Assembly (NCBI GenBank): GCA_958427155.1
Contig: CAUABB010000087.1
Span: forward strand, 1-6,493
Direction of reading: 5' to 3'
DNA: 6,493 bases
DNA from: an uncultured Oscillospiraceae bacterium
GTDB lineage: Bacteria > Bacillota > Clostridia > Oscillospirales > Ruminococcaceae
Each line of letters begins with the position of its first letter. Within the stretch, counting starts at the first letter, position 1. A program made the translations under genes and the position numbers. The notes under the pieces are model-generated. The model was given only the letters and a program-made list of their open reading frames with translations. It was not told the origin of the DNA and searched no databases. This document shows, one piece after another, positions 1-5,529 of the stretch.

Positions 1-54
1 CCCCCGACCTTTTGGTTCGTAGCCAAACACTCTATCCAGCTGAGCTACTGGCGC
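1..54 (-). tRNA. tRNA-Arg (anticodon ACG), 3' part outside the window
   Basis: Read on the minus strand, the 5' end is at 54. The parts fall in canonical order: 7-nt acceptor strand GCGCCAG, U8-A9, a D arm (GCTC with GAGT, loop containing GG), a 5-bp anticodon stem TTTGG/CCAAA, loop CTACGAA, variable region AGGTC, and the first five G's of the T stem at the window edge. The anticodon is ACG at 18-20, which in bacteria is normally edited to ICG and reads CGU/CGC/CGA arginine codons. The T loop, the 3' acceptor strand and any CCA lie beyond position 1, so acceptor pairing cannot be checked. It has its own promoter just upstream and follows lgt on the same strand. Confidence 0.95.
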
Positions 55-58
55 AAAC

Positions 59-77
59 GCATCTACTCTCAAGATGC
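59..77 (-). other. hairpin in the tRNA-Arg 5' leader
   Basis: On the minus strand GCATCT (77-72) and AGATGC (64-59) form a perfect 6-bp stem around a 7-nt loop. The stem starts about where transcription from the promoter at 84-112 should begin (77 or 78). It ends four nucleotides (GTTT) before the mature tRNA 5' end. The precursor leader is therefore almost entirely hairpin. The structure is directly visible; any role is inferred. Confidence 0.5.
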
Positions 78-83
78 TAAAAT

Positions 84-112
84 ATAATACCACAAAAATA
101 TAGACTTGTCAA
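84..112 (-). promoter_or_regulatory. sigma-A promoter of tRNA-Arg
   Basis: On the minus strand there is a perfect -35 TTGACA (107-112), a 17-bp spacer (90-106) and a -10 TATTAT (84-89, five of six). TGG directly precedes the -10, giving an extended -10. Transcription should start near 77-78, leaving a 5' leader of about 23 nt before the tRNA. The -35 lies about 9 bp beyond the lgt stop codon. No terminator separates them, so lgt transcripts may also read into the tRNA. Confidence 0.85.
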
Positions 113-121
113 CTCTTTCCC

Positions 122-910
122 TTATTCCGTCACTATTTTTCTCTCCGCTTTTCCACTCTTCCAGCTATAAACGATAATGGCAATTCCCACCGGAAACAAA
201 ACAAGACTAATCCACTGAGAAGTGGAAAGCCCCCAGAAAAGTCCGCGTTCTGCATCATATCGATAATACTCCAGAACAAATCGCATCACTGCGTAACCGG
301 CAAGATATGTCCCCGTTAAAACACCGCGGCGTTTGCAAAAACGGCTGAGCACCATCAGCAGGACAAACAGCACAATATTACAAGCGGCCTCTATCAACTG
401 AACCGGTAAAAGTTTCACATGATGCGGAGCTGTTTCTGAAGCGTTAAATTCCAGTCCATATACCGACGGAACCCCATAACAGCAGCCCGCACAAAAACAC
501 CCGATCCGCCCAAAGGCATGGGCAAGTGGAACAGAAGGTATCAGCCCGTCCAACATAAAGAAAAACGGAATTTTGTAAAGTTTTACATACCACCAAATCA
601 TCAAAAGAGCTCCAAACAACCCGCCGTAAAAAACAAACCCGCCCCGGAGAATTGCAATCCAAACCTCCTGCGAAGCGAACAATCCCGGCTGTTCCACAAA
701 CAAAGGAATCAAAGTTACTAAATACAGGATTTTTCCCCCAACAATTAGGCCAATACAGGCAAAAAGGCAGGTATAGAAAACATCGTCTCGCTGAAGCCCA
801 ACTTTCTTCGCACGAAAAACCGCCAAAAGGATCGCCAACCCAAGACCGATAAAAATACAGGTTCCATACATGGGGAGCTGAAACCCAAATAAATTCAGAT
901 AAGGATACAT
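122..910 (-). CDS. lgt: prolipoprotein diacylglyceryl transferase family protein (Lgt-like, Cys-rich variant)
   Basis: 262 residues, a usual length for Lgt. Lgt moves diacylglyceryl from phosphatidylglycerol to the lipobox cysteine of prolipoproteins in the cytoplasmic membrane. Family features visible are the N-terminal PYLNLFGFQLPMYG, the glycine-rich GGFVFYGGLFG (90-100), a signature around GRIG (134-137), and MRFVLEYYR (209-217) near the C-terminus, where E. coli Lgt carries an essential arginine. Several long hydrophobic segments make it polytopic. From memory of E. coli Lgt, H103 corresponds to Tyr95 here, N146 to Cys138 and E151 to Cys143, and the loop contains C138, C140, C143 and C144. 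Similar Cys-type sequences occur among clostridial homologues, so this may be an active subfamily or a paralogue with altered chemistry. Start ATG at 908-910 follows GGAGAG (917-922) by 6 nt. It lies directly after a terminator hairpin and has no clear promoter. Confidence 0.88.
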   Translation of the reverse strand: MYPYLNLFGFQLPMYGTCIFIGLGLAILLAVFRAKKVGLQRDDVFYTCLFACIGLIVGGKILYLVTLIPLFVEQPGLFASQEVWIAILRGGFVFYGGLFGALLMIWWYVKLYKIPFFFMLDGLIPSVPLAHAFGRIGCFCAGCCYGVPSVYGLEFNASETAPHHVKLLPVQLIEAACNIVLFVLLMVLSRFCKRRGVLTGTYLAGYAVMRFVLEYYRYDAERGLFWGLSTSQWISLVLFPVGIAIIVYSWKSGKAERKIVTE

Positions 911-933
911 GACAATCTCTCCATAAAAACAAG

Positions 934-963
934 AAAGACAGAACCGTTTCCGGTTCTGTCTTT
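934..963 (-). terminator. Rho-independent terminator after the DUF4190-like gene
   Basis: AAAGACAGAACCG (934-946) and its complement (951-963) form a 13-bp perfect stem around a 4-nt loop, which reads GAAA on the minus strand. On that strand it is followed by a T-rich run (TTTCTTGTTTTT). It begins 13 bp after the stop codon of the 977-1267 gene. On the plus strand it is followed by T's (to 966), so it could work in both directions, although no plus-strand gene lies upstream. Only 11 bp separate the hairpin base from the lgt ribosome binding site. Confidence 0.85.
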
Positions 964-976
964 TTTAAGTACAGAC

Positions 977-1267
977 TTAAGCCGCAGCCACTAAAGTAGC
1001 TCCGATAATTCCGGCACAGGCAACGCAGGCAATAAAGAAAATTCCGCAGAAGACCAAGCCGATGATCGAAAGAACCAGACCAGCGGTAGCCATTCCGCCC
1101 GGACATCTCTTCTTTGCCATAACGCCCAAGATAATCCCAATAATACCGGTGATTAGGCCGATAATAACCATCGGCCAAAACGCGAAAAGGCCAATAATTA
1201 CCGACAAAATCGTGACGATTCCCAAAATTAAGGAACCAACTGCCAAGCCGTTGCTTTTGTTTTCCAT
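977..1267 (-). CDS. small DUF4190-like membrane protein
   Basis: 96 residues, almost entirely hydrophobic. Likely membrane segments are at about 8-28, 32-50 and 60-84, with a short basic loop AKKRCPGG (51-58) between the second and third. An internal repeat is visible: GLAVGSLILGIVTIL (7-21) resembles GMATAGLVLSIIGLV (58-72). The pattern of Gly-rich LGI/IIG helices with a KK..GG-MA turn is what I recall for DUF4190 proteins, whose biochemical function is unknown to me. Start ATG 1265-1267 has a ribosome binding site GGAGAGG (1273-1279) 5 nt upstream. It is the first gene after a consensus promoter at 1302-1330 and is followed by a strong terminator, so it is probably mainly monocistronic and well transcribed. 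The family assignment is from memory. Confidence 0.8.
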   Translation of the reverse strand: MENKSNGLAVGSLILGIVTILSVIIGLFAFWPMVIIGLITGIIGIILGVMAKKRCPGGMATAGLVLSIIGLVFCGIFFIACVACAGIIGATLVAAA

Positions 1268-1301
1268 CTAAACCTCTCCCATCAAAATAGACTCCTTTCA
1301 A

Positions 1302-1330
1302 ATTATAAAAGAATTATGAATTTTTGTCAA
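1302..1330 (-). promoter_or_regulatory. perfect-consensus sigma-A promoter of the DUF4190-like gene
   Basis: On the minus strand -35 TTGACA (1325-1330) and -10 TATAAT (1302-1307) are both exact consensus with a 17-bp spacer (1308-1324). The start should be near 1295, giving an untranslated leader of only about 28 nt. The promoter lies directly beyond the terminator of the ireB transcript, so the unit is insulated from upstream. Constitutive strong expression is inferred; no operator repeat is evident. Confidence 0.9.
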
Positions 1331-1350
1331 TGATTGTTTGAATAATTAAT

Positions 1351-1376
1351 AAAAGCCGGGCAGATGCCCGGCTTTT
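1351..1376 (-). terminator. Rho-independent terminator after ireB
   Basis: GCCGGGC (1355-1361) pairs with GCCCGGC (1366-1372) around a 4-nt loop, extended by four A-T pairs on each side (1351-1354 with 1373-1376). On the minus strand the stem is followed by TTTTATTAATTATT. It starts about 5 bp after the ireB stop codon and should close the pheS-pheT-ireB unit. On the plus strand T's also follow, so it may be bidirectional. Confidence 0.88.
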
Positions 1377-1381
1377 TCCTT

Positions 1382-1627
1382 TTAGTCATTCAGATAGGCT
1401 TTTACCATCGCTCGCAGCAATTCGTCCCTGTCAATCCGGCGAATCAGACTACGCGCATTGTTGTGTGTTGTAATATATGTGGGGTCTTCTGATAAAATGT
1501 ACCCGACGATCTGATTAATAGGATTATACCCTTTTTCTTTCAGCGCGTCATAAACGGTTGTAAGGATGTTTTTCATTTCATTTTCCTTGTCCTCATGAAC
1601 GGAAAAAGTCATCGTTTTATCGTACAT
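1382..1627 (-). CDS. ireB: IreB family regulatory phosphoprotein (formerly UPF0297/DUF965)
   Basis: 81 residues, cytosolic, no membrane segment. The conserved core EKGYNPINQIVGYILSEDP (31-49) followed by TYIT and an R-x6-RDEL stretch is diagnostic of the YrzL/IreB family. In Enterococcus faecalis IreB is phosphorylated near its N-terminus by the PASTA kinase IreK and modulates cephalosporin resistance. Thr5 and Thr7 here sit where those phosphosites lie, though exact correspondence is inferred. Start ATG 1625-1627 has an excellent ribosome binding site AAGGAGGG (1636-1643) 8 nt upstream. In many Firmicutes the gene sits between alaS and ruvX; here neither is adjacent. It lies 84 bp downstream of pheT with no visible terminator or convincing promoter between, so co-transcription with pheST is the simplest reading. 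Confidence 0.95.
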   Translation of the reverse strand: MYDKTMTFSVHEDKENEMKNILTTVYDALKEKGYNPINQIVGYILSEDPTYITTHNNARSLIRRIDRDELLRAMVKAYLND

Positions 1628-1711
1628 TTTGTTCGCCCTCCTTATTTGTCAAATCGTTGGTCTCCCGTATTACCTATCCTATCCTAACGTTTCCTTTTTA
1701 TTCTAAAAAGA

Positions 1712-4087
1712 CTAGCTCCGCAGTACAATTCCCATCTCTCCTAACGCCTTGAGAACGCGGCGGATAGAATTATCCGCTTCCTCATCGGTGAGAGTCCTTT
1801 CATAAGAACGCATTGAAATAGAGAATGAGAGGCTTTTCTTTCCTTCTCCCACCTGCTCGCCCCTGTAAACGTCAAACAGCGACACGCTTTCAAGCGATTT
1901 CCCAACCGCTTTTTTAATCACCTTTTCCACATCCATCATTGGAGTGGACTCATCGCAGACCACGCTGAGATCCCGTGTTGCTGCAGGGAATTTCGGCAGC
2001 GGACGATAGCTTCGTTCCGGAAGAAGCGCCGCGTACAGCTCTTTCACGGAAAGCCGGGCAATGTAACATTTCGCGCCAATTCCGTAATTTTCCAGAACTT
2101 TCGGGTGGATTTCTCCCACCGTCCCGATTTCTTTTCCACCCGCGGCAATCCTCGCACAGCGGCCGGGATGGAAAGACGGATCCTCTTTGCAGGGAATAAA
2201 GTCCGCTTCCGCAAGGTTCAGAGATCGGAAAAGCGTTTCCACCATTCCCTTCACCGTGTAAAAATCAGCTTTCGGCCCGTAAAGCCCAATTCCTAAAACC
2301 TTATTTTCATCCGGAAGCTGGTCGGGCGTAGTAGGGATATACTCCACACCCATCTCGAACAAATACGCCTGCGGCAAACGATTGTTGTAATTGCGGGAGA
2401 GAACCTCCATCAAAGAAGGAAGGATCGTGGTCCGCATAACACTGGTATCCTCCCCCAGAGGATTGATAATCTCTATCGACTTTCTCAAACTGCTGTCAGC
2501 TGGCAGAGAAATTTTATCATAATACTTCGGGCTAATAAAAGAGTAAGTCTGAATCTCATTACAGCCCATCGCCAACATTGTACGCAGAATCTTCCGCTCA
2601 AAAAGCTGTTCTGGAGTCAAACGGCCCTGCGCCGTACCCCGAATTGCCGTAACCGGAATTTTATCATAGCCATAAAACCGGGCGATTTCCTCGGCAATAT
2701 CCGCTTTATGCTCAATATCAATCCGGAAGAAAGGAGAAACAACATCATCCCCATCCATTACAAAACCTATTGATTCAAGGATTTTAACCATCTCATCCCG
2801 GCTCAGCTCAATTCCCAGGAACCGGTTGATCCAGTCCGGCTCCAGTCGTACCCGTACCGGTGTCTCGTTGCTGTTGTCAACATCAATCACGCCGTCAACC
2901 ACTTCTCCCGCTCCGAGCAACTCGACCAACTCACAGGCACGTAGAAGAGCATCCTCACAAAGTTTTGCACTTAACCCTTTTTCAAAACGGGCAGAAGACT
3001 CCGTGCGCAAGCCCAGCTTTTTCGCTGTTGTTCGGACAGAACTCCCCTTAAAGCTCGCGGATTCAAACACAACCGTATTGGTATCATCCATAATACCGCT
3101 GTATTCGCCGCCCATTACACCGGCTACAGCCGCAGGTTTTTTCGCGTCACAGATAACAAGCATTTTTTCCCCAAGATTGTGGACGGTCCCGTCAAGGGTT
3201 TCGATCGTTTCTCCCGGCTTGGCATTTCGAACAACAATCTGCCCGCCTTCCACGTATTTCAAATCAAATGCGTGCATCGGCTGACCATATTCCAGCATGA
3301 CATAGTTTGTAATATCAACCAGGTTGTTGATTGGACGGACACCGGAAGCACGCAGACGTTCCCGCATCCAGCGAGGCGATGGCTCAATTTTAACGTTTTT
3401 AACAACTTTCGCCATATACCGCTTGCAGAGCTCCGGATTTTCCACCCGAACCTTCAAGTATTCTCCAATATCGCCACCTGTACCTTTTACCTGAGGCTTT
3501 GAAAGAGTGAACGGCAAGCCAAAAGTCGCCGCAGCCTCTCGTGCGAGGCCGGTAACTGCCAAACAATCCGGCCGGTTGGAGGTAATTTCAAACTCAACGG
3601 AAGTATCATTCAAACCAATTGCCGTATGGATATCCTCGCCAATTTCACAAGGTTCCTCTATAATGAAGATCCCGTCCTCAACGGCATAGGGAAAGTCGTG
3701 AACCGTAAGCCCCAACTCGTTTAAAGAACAGAGCATGCCGTTGCTCTCAACTCCCCGCAGCTTCCCTTTTTTAATTTTAACGCCGCCCGGTAAAATGGAG
3801 CCATCAAGGGCGACCGGAACAATCGCGCCGGAAAAAACATTGCTGGCACCAGTGACAATCTGAATTGGCTCTTCCTTACCAACATCAAGCATGCAAACAA
3901 CCAGTTTATCAGCGTCTGGATGCTTTTCCACAGAGAGAATTTTGCCGACGACAACATTTGATATCTCGGCTCCTTCCAGCTCGTATCCTTCTACCTTAGA
4001 GCCGCTCATTGTCATTTTCTGGGCGAACTCGCGGGGAGGGACATCTATTTTTACATAATCGTTCAGCCATTTCATTGAAAGATTCAT
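1712..4087 (-). CDS. pheT: phenylalanine--tRNA ligase beta subunit
   Basis: 791 residues, normal for bacterial PheT. It pairs with PheS in an (alpha-beta)2 enzyme that charges tRNA-Phe in the cytosol; the beta subunit binds tRNA and edits mischarged Tyr. Visible domains are: an EMAP-type OB fold for tRNA binding at about 40-150 (VVVGKI, HPDADKL, IVTGASNV); the B3/B4 editing domain at about 205-375 (RPINNLVDITNYVMLEYGQP at 251-270, AGVMGGEYSG, RTESSARFEKG); the B5 domain at about 410-480 (DIEHKADIAEEIARFYGY); a catalytic-like class II domain at about 490-690; and the C-terminal FDX-ACB anticodon-binding domain at about 696-790 (FPAATRDLSVV, SLSFSISMRSYERTLTDEE). Nothing is truncated. Start ATG 4085-4087 has ribosome binding site AAGGAGAG (4097-4104) 9 nt upstream. 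It follows pheS after 48 bp in the same operon. Confidence 0.98.
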   Translation of the reverse strand: MNLSMKWLNDYVKIDVPPREFAQKMTMSGSKVEGYELEGAEISNVVVGKILSVEKHPDADKLVVCMLDVGKEEPIQIVTGASNVFSGAIVPVALDGSILPGGVKIKKGKLRGVESNGMLCSLNELGLTVHDFPYAVEDGIFIIEEPCEIGEDIHTAIGLNDTSVEFEITSNRPDCLAVTGLAREAAATFGLPFTLSKPQVKGTGGDIGEYLKVRVENPELCKRYMAKVVKNVKIEPSPRWMRERLRASGVRPINNLVDITNYVMLEYGQPMHAFDLKYVEGGQIVVRNAKPGETIETLDGTVHNLGEKMLVICDAKKPAAVAGVMGGEYSGIMDDTNTVVFESASFKGSSVRTTAKKLGLRTESSARFEKGLSAKLCEDALLRACELVELLGAGEVVDGVIDVDNSNETPVRVRLEPDWINRFLGIELSRDEMVKILESIGFVMDGDDVVSPFFRIDIEHKADIAEEIARFYGYDKIPVTAIRGTAQGRLTPEQLFERKILRTMLAMGCNEIQTYSFISPKYYDKISLPADSSLRKSIEIINPLGEDTSVMRTTILPSLMEVLSRNYNNRLPQAYLFEMGVEYIPTTPDQLPDENKVLGIGLYGPKADFYTVKGMVETLFRSLNLAEADFIPCKEDPSFHPGRCARIAAGGKEIGTVGEIHPKVLENYGIGAKCYIARLSVKELYAALLPERSYRPLPKFPAATRDLSVVCDESTPMMDVEKVIKKAVGKSLESVSLFDVYRGEQVGEGKKSLSFSISMRSYERTLTDEEADNSIRRVLKALGEMGIVLRS

Positions 4088-4135
4088 TAACGCGAACTCT
4101 CCTTCGTATCAAAATACAGGTTTTTCACCCGCAGA

Positions 4136-5155
4136 TTAAAACTGTTTTAAAAACCGCAGATCATTCTCAAAGAAGAGCCGCAGGTCATCAATCCCAAAGC
4201 GGCGCATTACCACCCGTTCCAGGCCCATGCCAAACGCAAAACCGCTGTAAACCTCGGGATCAATCCCACAAGTTTTGAGGACCTTTGGATGAACCATACC
4301 GCAGCCCAGAAGTTCAATCCAGCCCTCACCCTTGCAAAGGCGACAGCCCTTCCCACCGCAGGCAAAACACTGCGTATCCATTTCAGCTGAAGGTTCGGTA
4401 AATGGAAAATGATGGGGGCGAAACCTGGTTTTTGCATCCTCCCCATAAAGCCGTTTCGCAAAAATTTCAAGTGTACCCTTCAGATCCGCCATCGTGACAC
4501 CTTTGTCAACAATCAATCCCTCAATCTGGTGAAAGACCGGGGAATGGGTAGCATCCACCGCATCAGAGCGGTAAACCCGGCCGGGGGATATTACCCGAAT
4601 CGGCGGCTTTTGCTTTTCCATTACCCGCACCTGAACTGGAGAGGTCTGGGTCCGTAGAAGGATATTATCCGTAATATAAAAAGTATCCTGGGTGTCGCGG
4701 GCAGGATGATCTTTTGGAAGATTAAGCGCTTCAAAGTTGTAGTAGTCGTACTCTACTTCAGGCCCTTCCGCAATATCAAACCCCATCCCCAGAAAAATCT
4801 CCTCAATTTCTTCTAGAACCAGGGAAAGCGGATGCATGGAGCCAAGTTCAAACGGCCGACCCGGCATCGTAACATCCAACCGTTCTTCCTCAAGTTGAGT
4901 GCTAAGCTGTTTTTCTTTCAGGACAGCTTTGTATTCCTCAATTTTACCCTCCAGCTCCTGGCGCACTTCATTGGCAAGCTGACCGATTACCGGCCGCTCC
5001 TCAGCAGAGAGTTTGCCCATCTGCTTAAGAATTCCCGTCAATTCTCCCTTTTTCCCCAGGACTTTTACGCGCAGATCTTCAAGCTCCCTGACAGTCTCAC
5101 AAGCGTCAAGCTCGTCCAACGCCCGCTTTCTGATCTGTGCCAGCTGTTCCTTCAT
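4136..5155 (-). CDS. pheS: phenylalanine--tRNA ligase alpha subunit
   Basis: 339 residues, full length. This is the catalytic subunit of PheRS, forming Phe-AMP and transferring Phe to tRNA-Phe. An N-terminal helical coiled-coil region (about 1-90) that contacts tRNA precedes the class II core. Landmarks are GSMHPLSLVLEEIEEIF (105-121, motif 1 area), GPEVEYDYYNFEALN (131-145), motif 2 with GRVYRSDAVDATHSPVFHQ (192-210), and motif 3 GFAFGMGLERVVMRRFG (305-321). Four cysteines in CFACGGKGCRLC (263, 266, 271, 274) form the cluster seen in many Gram-positive PheS proteins, probably for metal. Start ATG 5153-5155 has ribosome binding site GAGGTGA (5165-5171) 9 nt upstream. It is the first gene of the operon, behind a promoter at 5308-5336 and a leader of about 146 nt containing a terminator-like hairpin. 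Confidence 0.98.
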   Translation of the reverse strand: MKEQLAQIRKRALDELDACETVRELEDLRVKVLGKKGELTGILKQMGKLSAEERPVIGQLANEVRQELEGKIEEYKAVLKEKQLSTQLEEERLDVTMPGRPFELGSMHPLSLVLEEIEEIFLGMGFDIAEGPEVEYDYYNFEALNLPKDHPARDTQDTFYITDNILLRTQTSPVQVRVMEKQKPPIRVISPGRVYRSDAVDATHSPVFHQIEGLIVDKGVTMADLKGTLEIFAKRLYGEDAKTRFRPHHFPFTEPSAEMDTQCFACGGKGCRLCKGEGWIELLGCGMVHPKVLKTCGIDPEVYSGFAFGMGLERVVMRRFGIDDLRLFFENDLRFLKQF

Positions 5156-5224
5156 CTGTTTTGGTCACCTCATTTATTATGATCACACTGCCCTGTAACT
5201 TTAAACACTAAAACACTGACGAAT

Positions 5225-5280
5225 AAAAAAACCCGCCATCTACCGCCGATTTGGGGTATTGACGAGAAATGGATAGCGGT
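5225..5280 (-). promoter_or_regulatory. candidate transcription attenuator in the pheST leader
   Basis: On the minus strand CCGCTATC (5279-5272) pairs with GATGGCGG (5240-5233) over 8 bp with one G-U, and the stem is followed after one G by seven U's (5231-5225). An inner UACC/GGUA stem (5258-5255 with 5244-5241) can stack on it. An alternative helix uses the same 5' strand: ACCGCU (5280-5275) with GGCGGU (5247-5242), so the two forms exclude each other. The element lies between the pheS promoter and the pheS start, with no gene upstream to be terminated. Its position suggests control of pheST by premature termination. It is too short, and lacks the conserved sequence, for a T-box. Effector and mechanism are unknown; folding was done by eye. 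Confidence 0.55.
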
Positions 5281-5307
5281 CATTTCCAGGGCAATTTGCT
5301 GCCTATC

Positions 5308-5336
5308 ATTATAGCAAATCTTTCGGTATGTTGCAA
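5308..5336 (-). promoter_or_regulatory. sigma-A promoter of pheST
   Basis: On the minus strand there is -10 TATAAT (5308-5313) preceded by TGC (extended -10), a 17-bp spacer (5314-5330) and -35 TTGCAA (5331-5336). The start should be near 5301, giving a leader of about 146 nt before pheS. It is back to back with the divergent promoter at 5348-5376, with only 11 bp between the two -35 boxes, so a shared regulator is possible, although no operator is obvious. Confidence 0.85.
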
Positions 5337-5347
5337 GGGCAATCTCA

Positions 5348-5376
5348 TTGTATTTACACATTTTTTATGATATAAT
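5348..5376 (+). promoter_or_regulatory. extended -10 promoter of the 5530-6048 / acpS unit
   Basis: TATAAT (5371-5376) is exact consensus and is preceded by TGA, giving an extended -10. At the standard 17-bp spacing the -35 is TTGTAT (5348-5353), matching only the first three bases. The TTTACA at 5353-5358 fits better as sequence but is too close (12 bp). The start should be near 5383. It is divergent from the pheST promoter. Confidence 0.75.
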
Positions 5377-5382
5377 GTTCCC

Positions 5383-5529
5383 ATCTTATCCGGTTCACAG
5401 GGATTTTTCCAAAACAAGACCGGTCCGGCGCAAAGGTTTACAATTTATTTCTTTTTCTCCACCTTTTTGCTGGTATTCTAAGTAGTGGTAATAGTGATAA
5501 AATTTTCAGTACGGGAGGCCTCTTGGCAG
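5383..5529 (+). other. untranslated leader of the plus-strand unit; nothing recognised
   Basis: About 147 nt lie between the expected transcription start and the ATG at 5530. The only structure I see is a short palindrome GACCGGTC (5418-5425) and a pyrimidine-rich tract (about 5443-5467). The open frame continues upstream to a GTG at 5485, but those residues look unlike the family start and have no ribosome binding site. No known riboswitch motif or terminator was recognised. The whole pheS-to-5530 gap (5156-5529) holds only two divergent promoters, the candidate attenuator and this leader. Confidence 0.5.

Noticed and set aside
1253..1298. Mini-ORF (ATG GGA GAG GTT TAG) just before the DUF4190-like start, with AAAGGAG ahead of it
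   Set aside because: The apparent Shine-Dalgarno at about 1293-1298 coincides with the predicted transcription start, so it would be at or outside the RNA 5' end. The GGAGAGG inside the mini-ORF is better explained as the ribosome binding site of the real gene.
444..1301. Long minus-strand open frame of 285 codons across lgt and the DUF4190-like gene
   Set aside because: It overlaps two well-supported genes on the same strand in another frame. Its translation is rich in Trp, Cys, Arg and Tyr with no family pattern, and it starts before the predicted transcription start.
1653..1695. Promoter for ireB in the pheT-ireB gap
   Set aside because: The tandem AGGAT repeat and TAATAC give only weak -10 likeness with no -35 at proper spacing. 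The TTGACA at about 1646-1651 lies too close to the start codon to serve as a -35 for ireB.
1694..1710. Hairpin CTTTTTA/TAAAAAG directly after the pheT stop as a terminator
   Set aside because: The 7-bp stem has only one G-C pair and no T run follows it on the minus strand, so it is unlikely to stop transcription before ireB.
2826..3284. 152-codon plus-strand open frame inside pheT
   Set aside because: It is antisense to the conserved editing domain of PheT, is Ser/Thr/Pro rich as mirror frames often are, and has no ribosome binding site or promoter context.
5156..5301. T-box riboswitch upstream of pheS
   Set aside because: The leader before the U run is only about 77 nt, and the conserved T-box sequence (AGGGTGGNACCGCG type) is not present. 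The nearest look-alike, ACCGC at 5280-5276, lacks the preceding GGTGG.
5485..5529. GTG at 5485 as the start of the plus-strand membrane protein
   Set aside because: No ribosome binding site precedes it, whereas ATG 5530 has GGGAGG upstream and gives a natural polar N-terminus before the first membrane helix.
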